A stretch of 64,000 nt of DNA from CAYXAA01 sp964462985 (GTDB lineage: Bacteria; Pseudomonadota; Alphaproteobacteria; Rhizobiales; Stappiaceae), in assembly GCA_964462985.1 (NCBI GenBank), contig CAYXAA010000023.1, positions 1-64,000 of the forward strand, written 5' to 3'. The position numbers were made by a program, and so were the translations under genes. The notes under the pieces were generated by a model. It did no database searches. It saw nothing but the letters and a program-made list of their open reading frames with translations, and was not told the DNA's origin. Below, in pieces: positions 8,882 through 16,440 of the stretch. Each line of letters opens with the position of its first letter. Positions within the stretch are counted from its first letter, which is position 1.

Positions 8882-11074
8882 ATGCTGCACCTTCTGCAAC
8901 GCCAGATCGCGAAGACGGCCCCGAGCCGCCGCACCTTCCTGAAACTGTCGGCAGGCGCTGCCGGTGGCCTCATGATCGGATTGAAGCTGCCGAGTCTGCC
9001 GCTGGCTGCGGCCGAGGAAGCCGCGGGAATCGCGCAGCCGTTCGTGCATGTGCGGCCCGACAACACCGTTCTGGTGCTGGTCAAACACCTCGACATGGGT
9101 CAGGGGCCGGCCACTGGGCTGGCCACGCTCGTTGCCGATGAACTAGACGCCGACTGGGCACAGGTCGCCGTCGATTTCGCTCCAGCCAACGCCGAGCTTT
9201 ACAAGAACTTCGCCTTCGGCATCCAGGGCACCGGCGGCTCGACCGCCATCGCCAACTCCTTCGATCAATATCGCAAGGCCGGTGCAGCCGCGAAGGCGAT
9301 GCTCGTCGCGGCGGCAGCGAAGGCGTGGGAGGTACCGGCCGGGGAGATCACCGTCAGATCCGGCCTTGTCACTCATACCGGCGGCCGTTCGGCGACTTTC
9401 GGCGAACTTGCGACGGCGGCGGCCAAGGAGGCAATCCCCGAGGAGCCGACCCTGAAAACGCCGGACCAGTGGGTTTATATCGGCAAGTCTTTCCCGCGCC
9501 TCGATACCAAGATGAAAACCATTGGAGCGCCTGGCGTGTTCGGCATGGATTACAAGGCCGACAATATGCTGGTTGCGGTCCTGGCCCGCCCGCCAAAATT
9601 CGGCGCCGTGCCAAAGTCGGTTGAGGACGCGGAGGCCCGCGCCGTCAAGGGGGTGGTCGACGTCATCACGGTACCGACTGGCGTAGCGGTGCTCGCCACC
9701 TCGACCTGGCCGGCGGTTAGAGCGCGCGACCTGCTAAAGGTCACCTGGGACGACAGCGGCGCGGAGACCCGCGGCACTGACGAGATGCTCGCGGAGTTAA
9801 GGGCCCTGGCGGCTACGCCAGGAGCAAAGGCACACGGCTCGAGCGACGCCGAAACGCCGCTGCAGAGCGCCGCCAAGGTCATCGAGGCGGAATACAACTT
9901 CCCGTTCCTCGCCCACGCGCCAATGGAGCCGCTCGACATAACCCTGCTCTATGACGGGGAGACGGCGACAGCCTGGACAGGAGCACAATTTCAGACTGTC
10001 GATCAGGCCGTGACCAGCAACGTGCTCGGGATCACTCCGGACAAGGTGAAAATCCACACGCTGTGGGCCGGCGGATCGTTCGGCCGCCGGGCGCAGGCGG
10101 ACAGCCACTATTTCGCTGAGGCGGCCATGATCGCAAAGGCGCGCCATGAGGCTGGACACGCCCCGCAGCCGATCAAGGTGGTCTGGACCCGCGAGGACGA
10201 CATCCGCGGTGGCTACTATCGGCCAATGATGGTGCACAAGGCACGGATCGGCCTCGATGCCGATGGCAAGATTGTCGGCTGGCTGCACCGGATCGTCGGC
10301 AAATCCATCATGATCGGCACGCCGATGGAGGCGGCGATGGTGAAGGATGGCGTCGATGAGACTGCCGTCGAAGGGGTCGCTGGTTCCAACTACCAGCTGC
10401 CGGCCTTCCAGATTGAGGCGCACAACGCCGAAACGCCGGTGCCGGTGCTGTGGTGGCGCTCCGTCGGGCATACTCACACGGCCTACGTGATGGAGACGCT
10501 GATGGACAGGCTGGCAAGGGAGGTTGGCGAGGATCCGGTCGCTTTCCGCCTGCGCTATCTGGAGCCGGGATCGCGTATCGCCAACGTGCTCAAGCTGGCG
10601 GCAGAAAAGGCCGGCTGGGGCACCCCGCTGCCCGAGGGCCGCTTCCGAGGTATCGCTGCGCATCAGTCATTCGGCAGCTATGTAGCGCAGGTTGCGGAGA
10701 TCTCGTTCCGCGACGATGGCACGGTAAAGGTCGAGCGGGTGGTCTGCGCGGTCGACTGCGGCCTCCCGGTCAACCCCGACAATATCGTCGCCCAGATGGA
10801 AGGCGGCATCGGCTATGGACTCGGTGCGTTCCTGCGCAACGAGATCACTATGACCGATGGCGAGGTCGACCAGTCGAACTTCGACAGCTATCTGCCTCTC
10901 CGCATTTCCGACATGCCGAAGATTGAGGTCCACATCGTACCCTCGACCGAGCCGCCAACTGGCGTCGGTGAGCCGGGCGTACCGCCGATCGGTCCGGCGG
11001 TGGCCAATGCCATCGCCGCCGCCCGCGGCGAGTGGATTGAGGCGCTGCCGCTGTCCAAACACGGACTGGCGTAA
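8882..11074 (+). CDS. molybdopterin-binding subunit of a Tat-exported molybdenum hydroxylase (IorB-like)
   Basis: The 730-residue large subunit binds the molybdopterin cofactor and should hydroxylate an N-heterocycle or oxidise an aldehyde in the periplasm. A twin-arginine signal (SRRTFLK) at about residue 16 precedes a hydrophobic stretch ending LPLAAAE. Further on come GQGPATGLATLVADELD, GGSFGRRAQAD (around residue 400, cofactor region), WWRSVGHTHTAYV, VDCGLPVNPDN and GVGEPGVPPIGPAVANA, which contains the conserved active-site Glu of the family. It forms an operon with the [2Fe-2S] subunit and probably depends on a cytochrome c, none of which is encoded nearby. No dedicated molybdenum insertase (XdhC) gene is adjacent. 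Substrate unknown; control by the divergent TetR is likely. Confidence 0.9.
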   Translation: MLHLLQRQIAKTAPSRRTFLKLSAGAAGGLMIGLKLPSLPLAAAEEAAGIAQPFVHVRPDNTVLVLVKHLDMGQGPATGLATLVADELDADWAQVAVDFAPANAELYKNFAFGIQGTGGSTAIANSFDQYRKAGAAAKAMLVAAAAKAWEVPAGEITVRSGLVTHTGGRSATFGELATAAAKEAIPEEPTLKTPDQWVYIGKSFPRLDTKMKTIGAPGVFGMDYKADNMLVAVLARPPKFGAVPKSVEDAEARAVKGVVDVITVPTGVAVLATSTWPAVRARDLLKVTWDDSGAETRGTDEMLAELRALAATPGAKAHGSSDAETPLQSAAKVIEAEYNFPFLAHAPMEPLDITLLYDGETATAWTGAQFQTVDQAVTSNVLGITPDKVKIHTLWAGGSFGRRAQADSHYFAEAAMIAKARHEAGHAPQPIKVVWTREDDIRGGYYRPMMVHKARIGLDADGKIVGWLHRIVGKSIMIGTPMEAAMVKDGVDETAVEGVAGSNYQLPAFQIEAHNAETPVPVLWWRSVGHTHTAYVMETLMDRLAREVGEDPVAFRLRYLEPGSRIANVLKLAAEKAGWGTPLPEGRFRGIAAHQSFGSYVAQVAEISFRDDGTVKVERVVCAVDCGLPVNPDNIVAQMEGGIGYGLGAFLRNEITMTDGEVDQSNFDSYLPLRISDMPKIEVHIVPSTEPPTGVGEPGVPPIGPAVANAIAAARGEWIEALPLSKHGLA

Positions 11075-11099
11075 GCGTCAGCCCCTTGGCCAAGATAGA

Positions 11100-11130
11100 C
11101 AGGAGGGCTGCCGCTTCGGCAGCCTTCCTG
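11100..11130 (+). terminator. stem-loop after the molybdenum hydroxylase operon
   Basis: A 13-bp stem (CAGGAGGGCTGCC paired with GGCAGCCTTCCTG, one G:U) with a 5-base loop starts 25 bases after the stop codon. No T-run follows, so it may be a weak intrinsic terminator, an mRNA 3'-end protector, or bidirectional with the facing membrane-protein gene. Confidence 0.5.
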
Positions 11131-11169
11131 CCTGATGGCGGCGACACACGGATTTTGCCGGCCACCTGT

Positions 11170-11646
11170 TCAGGAGGGCGCGTCCGTCGGCTGTTCCGCC
11201 GGCACCCGCCAGTTTCCCGCTGAACGCCCGGCTATGAGCCAATAGACGAAGCCGGCGATGAAGCCTGCGGCGACCACAACGGTCGACCCGGGTCGAACGG
11301 CCGGCTCTGCGGTGGCACTGCCAAAGGTCCACAGGCCAAAGGCAATCAAGCCGCCGGCGGCAAGATGAAAGATGATGCCCTTGAGGCGCAGCGCTTCGGC
11401 GACAACGATCGCGACGCCTGCCGGGATGAAGGCGGTGGCACCCAAGATGCTGGCCCAGACCAACGCCGTTCCCACGGCAGCGGCGAAGGCGGCCGGGTCC
11501 TGCTCGAAGCCTTCCGGGCGGAATAATCCCCAGGCGAGAAAGCCGCCGGCGGCGATCAGCGACAGGACGAAACCTGTGACAATCCTCAGAAGCTGCAGGG
11601 CAAGCTTGCCGCCGTCGACCATAGTGCGATCATACGTACCGCTCAC
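11170..11646 (-). CDS. small four-helix membrane protein, function unknown
   Basis: The 158-residue product has four hydrophobic segments (about residues 16-42, 56-82, 88-108 and 120-140) and a short polar tail rich in Pro, Glu and Asp. I recognise no family. Its start overlaps the rlmN stop by 4 bp (ATGA), so it is the downstream gene of an rlmN unit and probably translationally coupled. Such small membrane genes next to rlmN recur in rhizobia-like genomes, but that is recollection rather than something shown here. It could be a transporter-like or structural inner-membrane protein; nothing indicates a substrate. Confidence 0.75.
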   Translation of the reverse strand: MSGTYDRTMVDGGKLALQLLRIVTGFVLSLIAAGGFLAWGLFRPEGFEQDPAAFAAAVGTALVWASILGATAFIPAGVAIVVAEALRLKGIIFHLAAGGLIAFGLWTFGSATAEPAVRPGSTVVVAAGFIAGFVYWLIAGRSAGNWRVPAEQPTDAPS

Positions 11647-12866
11647 GCCGACGCGCCGGCTTCCAGCGCCCCACGATCCCTCTTCCTGAGACGTTCAGTC
11701 TCAGACTTGAGCTGACCGCAGGCAGCAAAGATATCGCGGCCGCGCGGAGTGCGTATCGGTGAGGCATAGCCGGCACGGTTGACAACATCGGCGAAGGCCT
11801 CGATCTGCTCCCAGTCGGAGCACTGGTACGGCGAACCGGGCCAGGGATTGAACGGGATCAGGTTAATCTTGGCCGGAATGCCTTTCAGCAGGCGCACCAG
11901 TTCCCTGGCATCGGCAAGGCTGTCGTTAACGTCCTTGAGCATGACGTACTCGAAGGTGATGCGCTTGGCGTTGGAGAGGCCCGGATAGGCCCGGCAGGCG
12001 TCGAGCAGGGCCTTGATGTTCCACTTCTTGTTGATCGGCACCAGTTCGTCACGGAGGTCGTCACGCACCGCGTGAAGCGATATCGCCAGCATGCAGCCGA
12101 TCTCGGCACCAGTTCGGGAGATCATCGGCACGACGCCGGAGGTCGACAGGGTTATGCGGCGCTTCGACAGGCTGAGGCCATCGCCGTCGGAGGCGATAAG
12201 CAGCGCTTGCTTCACCGCATCGAAATTGTACAGCGGCTCGCCCATGCCCATCATGACGATATTGGAGACCAGCCGGCCTTCGGAGGGCACCGCTGCGCCG
12301 TCCGGCGTCGCAGCGTCGGGAAAATCGCCGAGGCGGTCGCGGGCGACGAGAATCTGGGCGAGAATTTCCTCAGCCGTCAGATTGCGCACCAGGGTCTGGG
12401 TGCCGGTGTGGCAGAAGGTGCAGGTCAGCGTGCATCCGACCTGGGACGAGACGCAGAGCGTGCCGCGCCCTTCTTCGGGAATATAGACCGTTTCAACCTC
12501 GACCGGCCGGCCTGCGCCTCGCGGCGGAAAGCGGAACAGCCATTTTCGGGTCCCGTCGACGGAAATCTGTTCGGAGACGATCTCCGGACGGGCGATGGCA
12601 AACTTCTCGGCAAGCTGACGACGAAGATCCTTCGAGACGTTGGTCATGGCCTCGAAGTCGGAAACGCCGCGCACATAGAGCCAGTGCCAGAGCTGACCTA
12701 CGCGCATTCTGAGTTGGCGTTCAGGCACGCCGATGTCGGCGAGCGCCCGACCCAGGACTTCGCGAGAAAGCCCGATCAGGCCGGGCAGCGCGGCAGCGGT
12801 CGGTGACGACGGGGCAACCGACTGGCGAAATGGGGCGGAACGCGCGAGATCGAGCGTGACGGTCAT
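11643..12866 (-). CDS. rlmN: dual-specificity 23S rRNA A2503 / tRNA A37 C2-methyltransferase
   Basis: RlmN is a radical SAM enzyme that methylates C2 of adenine 2503 in 23S rRNA and A37 in some tRNAs. The ATG at 12866 gives 407 residues. The [4Fe-4S] motif is GCTLTCTFCHTG (CX3CX2C), and SAM-binding GMGEPLYN follows. The resolving cysteine sits near the C-terminus in DIFAACGQL, as in E. coli Cys355; the other catalytic Cys is in the radical SAM barrel. The N-terminal helical domain has the expected GVSDFEAMTNVSKDLR segment. Two upstream starts would add arginine-rich residues and are less likely. It is followed by a small membrane gene with a 4-bp overlap. Confidence 0.95.
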   Translation of the reverse strand: MTVTLDLARSAPFRQSVAPSSPTAAALPGLIGLSREVLGRALADIGVPERQLRMRVGQLWHWLYVRGVSDFEAMTNVSKDLRRQLAEKFAIARPEIVSEQISVDGTRKWLFRFPPRGAGRPVEVETVYIPEEGRGTLCVSSQVGCTLTCTFCHTGTQTLVRNLTAEEILAQILVARDRLGDFPDAATPDGAAVPSEGRLVSNIVMMGMGEPLYNFDAVKQALLIASDGDGLSLSKRRITLSTSGVVPMISRTGAEIGCMLAISLHAVRDDLRDELVPINKKWNIKALLDACRAYPGLSNAKRITFEYVMLKDVNDSLADARELVRLLKGIPAKINLIPFNPWPGSPYQCSDWEQIEAFADVVNRAGYASPIRTPRGRDIFAACGQLKSETERLRKRDRGALEAGASA

Positions 12867-13024
12867 GACACTGGAGTCCGACGATGCGAAAGACTTGCCA
12901 CCTGCGGCGCGCCCGGATTCCGGTCTCCGCACGCGAGGAACGGCATGCGGCATGCTACGCCGCGCCACGAAAACGAGAGGCGGCGGCCTCTGCCACCGCC
13001 TCTTCCATTGATCTTGCTATATAG

Positions 13025-13044
13025 CGCAAACTGCGCGGTTTGCG
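13025..13044 (-). terminator. inverted repeat between ialB-like gene and rlmN
   Basis: CGCAAAC-TGCGCG-GTTTGCG is a perfect inverted repeat with 7-bp arms, 28 bp beyond the ialB-like stop and 159 bp before the rlmN start. It could end the ialB-like transcript or act as an rlmN operator; there is no T-run on the minus-strand side. Confidence 0.35.
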
Positions 13045-13071
13045 AAAGCTTTCCGCTGGGCGTCAGTTAAG

Positions 13072-13581
13072 CTAGTTGCAGGCCTTGTCGGCGGCCCCGA
13101 TCGCGGCGGTTACACCGGACAGAGAATATCTGTAGCTCGTCTGGGTGCCGCGGCCGGATTCGCCGCTGACCGTCATGGCGCGGCCTGCCTTCATCGCGGC
13201 GACGAGTTGCTTTTCCTGGGCCGCATTTTCAACCCAGGCGCCATCGCCTTTAGTAAAGAGCGTGAACTTGGTGCCATCGACGTCCACGGTAACGGATGAA
13301 CCTTCCTTGAAGGGATAGCCGACCATCACCATCGGTTCGTTGTTGACTCCCTCGCCCGGCCGGTTGGAGACGAAGAAGAAGACGTCGCCGTGGTTGCGGT
13401 CGGAGGGCGACATTTGCGTCGGCTTCGACAGGGCATAGCAGACCTTGCCCTTGGCACCGCCGTAGGAATACGCGGCCCAGTCCTTGAACTGCTCGATGAG
13501 CGTTGGCGTCTGCGCGAGCGCCGCCCCACCCGAAAGAGCGAATGTCAGGAAGGCCGTAACCAACGTTCGTGCTTGCATCAT
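13072..13581 (-). CDS. invasion-associated locus B (IalB)-like secreted protein
   Basis: The ATG at 13581 gives 169 residues starting with a Sec signal peptide (ARTLVTAFLTFALSGGAALA, cleavage near residue 24). The mature part contains a predicted beta-rich IalB fold: FKDWAAYSY, KVCYALSKP, VSNRPGEGV and the last-residue region ADKACN, with two cysteines that could form a disulfide in the periplasm. IalB proteins were named from Bartonella, but this broad family is found in free-living alphaproteobacteria and need not mean virulence. It stands alone. A perfect TTAA-N7-TTAA box lies 63 bp upstream of the start, suggesting cell-cycle (CtrA) control. Confidence 0.85.
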   Translation of the reverse strand: MMQARTLVTAFLTFALSGGAALAQTPTLIEQFKDWAAYSYGGAKGKVCYALSKPTQMSPSDRNHGDVFFFVSNRPGEGVNNEPMVMVGYPFKEGSSVTVDVDGTKFTLFTKGDGAWVENAAQEKQLVAAMKAGRAMTVSGESGRGTQTSYRYSLSGVTAAIGAADKACN

Positions 13582-13643
13582 GTCAAACCGCTTCTTGTGG
13601 GCTTCAATTCGAGTCGAATTCCGCTTCCCATATACACCGCATT

Positions 13644-13658
13644 TTAAGGTTACCTTAA
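13644..13658 (-). promoter_or_regulatory. CtrA-type box upstream of the ialB-like gene
   Basis: TTAA-GGTTACC-TTAA matches the full TTAA-N7-TTAA CtrA consensus and is also a perfect palindrome (arms extend to TTTAAGG/CCTTAAA, 13643-13659). It lies 63 bp before the start codon of the ialB-like gene. Known from the consensus of CtrA in alphaproteobacteria; binding is inferred. The AAGGTTxCCTT core also resembles the marR palindrome at 4851-4865. Confidence 0.6.
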
Positions 13659-13808
13659 ACCGGGTTACGAAAGAGTTGAAAAGCTGGAATGCGGGGCTGA
13701 AGAACGGGAACGGCACCCGGTAAACTGCGGCATTGCCTGTCGGCGACGCATTCGGCAAGAATGGGGCAAGAGTGTGGCCGAGGGTGGGGCAGAGCGACGC
13801 GGTTCGGC

Positions 13809-14312
13809 TCACAGGTACCCAATCGCTCGGCCGCAGCCGATCACCGACAGCCACAGCGCAGCCGACAGAATACCGGCCCAGCGGAAGCGCGATATCGTGC
13901 CGCGGGAGTCGACCTGGGCCAGCAGCCGCCAAGCCGGAACCAGACGAAGCGCGAGTGCGTTGAGAACGGCAAATATGATCAGCGAGAGCTTCAACTGCAT
14001 CACCGGCATGGCGAGATATTCGTTCGCCCGCACCGATATCATCAGGACGCCCGTCGCTACCGCGACAAGAACCCCAAGCACCGAGACCGGCACCAGCACC
14101 CGCTTCAGATCGTATAGCGGCACGGATTTCCAGAATCCCATCAGTCGAAGGTCGAGCGGCAGGATCGCGCCAAATAGCAGCGCGATGCCAACGACATGGC
14201 CGAAATTGACAAAGGGATAAAGGTAGGGCGAGCGCCGCATCAGGCGCGCCGCCTCGGAATTCTGCAGGTAGGAGGCGGCCACGCCAAGGTCAAGGTACTG
14301 ATAAAGGTCCAA
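13809..14312 (-). CDS. DUF6644-like integral membrane protein
   Basis: This 167-residue protein has an N-terminal amphipathic region (SAARLMRRSPYLYPFVNFGHV-like layout) followed by four hydrophobic segments. A membrane-embedded His in FGHVVGIALLFGAILPLDLRLMG, together with the dual motif, is typical of the family I know as DUF6644, which resembles small cytochrome b-like membrane proteins. Function is not established. It follows the DUF6152 gene by six bases on the same strand, and the two families are commonly adjacent, so they likely act together at the cytoplasmic membrane: one exported, one embedded. Family name is from memory; the membrane topology is read directly. Confidence 0.72.
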   Translation of the reverse strand: MDLYQYLDLGVAASYLQNSEAARLMRRSPYLYPFVNFGHVVGIALLFGAILPLDLRLMGFWKSVPLYDLKRVLVPVSVLGVLVAVATGVLMISVRANEYLAMPVMQLKLSLIIFAVLNALALRLVPAWRLLAQVDSRGTISRFRWAGILSAALWLSVIGCGRAIGYL

Positions 14313-14318
14313 GGGGGA

Positions 14319-14726
14319 TCAACCGGATCGTTCGGGATAGAAGTCGTAGACTATACCTTGAACCGTGATCCGTTCAGCCTTCATTCGGTTCTCACTGTGA
14401 TCCCGCGAGCGATGGCCGGAAGCGACGACCTCCTGGCCCGTTGCAATACGACCCTCTTCGAGCCCCACGCTGCGCAGCCGTGACGGCGGGCCGAGCTCAA
14501 CCCGCCACACCGTACCTTCTGCGTCAACGTCAAGCAGGCCGTGCGGCGGCCCCAGGTAGATCTCGGTAATCACGCCGGTCAGCTCGAACTGTCCATCCTC
14601 CGCCCAGCGCCAGCCGTGATGCGCGGTTGCCGGGCCGGCAACAAGTGCGGCGGCGGTCGAAAGCAGGAGGCTGCGCCGGCTGAGCTGTACTGCGTTCCAA
14701 GCCGATCGAGTGTGTTCTAGCGTCAT
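14319..14726 (-). CDS. DUF6152-like Tat-exported protein
   Basis: The 135-residue product has a twin-arginine signal (LSRRSLLLSTAAAL) and cleavage near residue 35 (ATA-HHG). The mature part starts with two histidines (HHGWRWAEDG) and forms a small beta-rich domain: FELTGVITEIYLGPPHG, then WRVELGPPSRL, VVASGHRS and VQGIVYDFYP. This fits the DUF6152 family, whose members begin with HH and follow an OB-like pattern. The Tat route suggests folding or cofactor/metal binding before export, for which the HH pair is a candidate ligand. It is the first gene of a pair with the membrane protein 6 bp downstream. No assigned function. Confidence 0.75.
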   Translation of the reverse strand: MTLEHTRSAWNAVQLSRRSLLLSTAAALVAGPATAHHGWRWAEDGQFELTGVITEIYLGPPHGLLDVDAEGTVWRVELGPPSRLRSVGLEEGRIATGQEVVASGHRSRDHSENRMKAERITVQGIVYDFYPERSG

Positions 14727-15027
14727 GGCTGGTTCTCCCCGTCATCCGTCCCTTGCGGCAAAATATAGGGCAACCTCCTTCGCAGCGGATATCAACGCCG
14801 ATCACACCTTACGGCGCCGTCACTTTCGCCGCACCCCGTTCCCTATGGGCGTGGTCGATATGCTTAGGACGGCGCCCTGCCGCGCGCCGCGACACCAAAG
14901 GTGGGCGGCACCGCCACTCCGTTGGTCGGAAGCGGTCTGTCAGGCTTTCCCTGCTGGACAGAATGTGAACATGAGAACGAGTATCTCGGTGCGGAGAGGG
15001 AGGGGGCGGCTGTTTCAAGGGATACCG

Positions 15028-15930
15028 ATGAAGCTAAGCGAGCTGCAGAACTACAAGTGCTGGATTGACAAAACTCCGCATGAGATTTTCTTTGCCGCCA
15101 AGGCATACGGCGGCTGGAAATGCGTCTTTCCCCAAGGCAGGCCCTTTCCGGTCTGGGCCAGCAAGGTCCGAAACTACTTCAATACCCTTCCGACGACCCT
15201 GACGCGGCTCCCGGAGACAAATGCGAGACATCTTCTCGACCGGCCGCAGTTCCTGCCGTTTCTCGTCCGCGCCAGAAACGACTCCTGGGCGAACAGAACC
15301 TACCGGGACTACCGGCGAAAGCCGTGGGGATACGATCCGCCGCCGTTCAAGCCGCACCCGCGCGCTCCTGCCAAAATCCCGGAACACATTATGAAAATGT
15401 CCGAGAAAGAGGCGATCGCGCAGCAGACGGCGCTGTCCGGTGACGTCTATCTCGACAACCTCAACAGGCCCTGGTTCCAAATGGCAGCCGGATCCACGAT
15501 CTATCACTGGGGAGACCATCCCGACTCGCCCACCGCCGAGGCGATCTATCAGGACGTCATCATGAGACAGAACGATACACCTGTCTTCAAGCTGATCTGT
15601 CCGGACGACAATGGCGGATCCTGCGAGGTAATTATCCACAACGCCGAAATAAGGAACGGGCCGTATAACAATCGAAGCAAGGCTATTGGCGAGGTTGGCA
15701 AGAAGATCATCGTAAAGGCGGCCATCATCGTGGATCCGATCCTGCAGGGCTCATACAACTACTGCGAGACGACGACCCAGGGATTGGCCGAACACGAAAG
15801 GTGCGATGTCAAGCCGCACGTTCACAACTCATTTTTCTATGTGAACCCGCCCGATCCGTACGCCGCTCTTGCGGCACGGAGGTTTCCGGTGCTCGACCGG
15901 GAGAGAAAGCCTCTTGCGGAGCAAGCCTAG
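15028..15930 (+). CDS. orphan hypothetical protein with atypical base composition
   Basis: The ATG at 15028 gives 300 residues; an in-frame ATG at 14971 would add 19 arginine-rich residues. I recognise no domain. There is no signal peptide or membrane segment. Visible features are aromatic and Pro-rich stretches (YRRKPWGYDPPPFKPHP), five cysteines, a region ICPDDNGGSCEVIIHNAEI and a His/Cys cluster (CETTTQGLAEHERC, then DVKPHVHNSFF) that could bind metal. The coding region is visibly poorer in G+C and richer in AGA/AGG and AT-ending codons than its neighbours, which suggests recent acquisition. It lies alone between the DUF6152 pair and asd. It could be an effector, a phage/plasmid remnant or a lineage-specific enzyme; none can be shown. 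Confidence 0.7.
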   Translation: MKLSELQNYKCWIDKTPHEIFFAAKAYGGWKCVFPQGRPFPVWASKVRNYFNTLPTTLTRLPETNARHLLDRPQFLPFLVRARNDSWANRTYRDYRRKPWGYDPPPFKPHPRAPAKIPEHIMKMSEKEAIAQQTALSGDVYLDNLNRPWFQMAAGSTIYHWGDHPDSPTAEAIYQDVIMRQNDTPVFKLICPDDNGGSCEVIIHNAEIRNGPYNNRSKAIGEVGKKIIVKAAIIVDPILQGSYNYCETTTQGLAEHERCDVKPHVHNSFFYVNPPDPYAALAARRFPVLDRERKPLAEQA

Positions 15931-16382
15931 AGTGGGGTCACTCGGAACGGAGTGGCGATCTCCGGTGCGGTTAAAGACCCGAGCAGGATGGGCGCCGTCG
16001 GGATGAACTGAGATCGCTTACATAGGTGATCGAAGTCGGCGGCCCCCATTGACTCCCCCTCACTTTCCCGTCATGACGTTGCGCAACGCGTCCCAACAGG
16101 CGACAGCCAGCATGGCCCTGCCGATCGACGACATCGCCGGCTTTCTTCCGACCGCTTGCGCAGCGGCGATGTCGGGGTGTGCGCCGACAGCCGGTGTCGC
16201 GGGGATAGCCCGCACCAAAACCAGCATCACGATCAAAACCACGACGACCGCTTGACGGTGCCTCTCGACCCGCGCTCCCCCGGGTCCGAAGGGGGGCCGG
16301 AGAGCCGGAGGCGTGGTGACGCGCATTCCGGTGTGGGGAGCGGGCCTGGAGCATCAAGGATGTTCCGGATATTCGATGGACC
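15931..16382. other. long intergenic stretch before asd
   Basis: About 450 bases with no convincing gene except the weak minus-strand reading frame at 16060-16326. I see no tRNA-like fold, repeat array or insertion-sequence end. The right end merges into the asd leader hairpin (16383-16424). Confidence 0.5.
16060..16326 (-). CDS. possible small membrane protein
   Basis: This 88-residue reading frame has one strongly hydrophobic segment (AVVVVLIVMLVLVRAIPA, residues about 27-44) after a basic Pro-rich start, then an amphipathic tail ending WDALRNVMTGK. The polar-basic N-terminus followed by one helix would give a single-pass or signal-anchored protein. No family is recognised and no good ribosome site precedes the ATG, so it may be a chance frame in GC-rich DNA. 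It sits alone in the gap between the orphan gene and asd. Confidence 0.25.
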   Translation of the reverse strand: MRVTTPPALRPPFGPGGARVERHRQAVVVVLIVMLVLVRAIPATPAVGAHPDIAAAQAVGRKPAMSSIGRAMLAVACWDALRNVMTGK

Positions 16383-16424
16383 GATCAACCGTTCCGCCTT
16401 GCGTCCCGCGCAGGCGGGTTGATC
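16383..16424 (+). promoter_or_regulatory. 16-bp leader hairpin just before the asd ribosome site
   Basis: GATCAAC (16383-16389) pairs with GTTGATC (16418-16424). Inside it CCGCCT-T-GCG (16394-16403) pairs with CGCAGGCGG (16409-16417), leaving a 5-base loop, one bulged T and a 4-base bulge. The hairpin ends 4 bases before the GAGGA ribosome site (16429-16433) of asd and could affect its translation or protect the mRNA. Confidence 0.5.
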
Positions 16425-16440
16425 CAAAGAGGACAGATTG

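Noticed and set aside
15971..16357. 128-codon minus-strand frame in the asd upstream gap
   Set aside because: Extremely Arg/Pro/Ser-rich, no ribosome site and no hydrophobic or domain pattern. The shorter frame at 16060-16326 is the only marginal candidate there.
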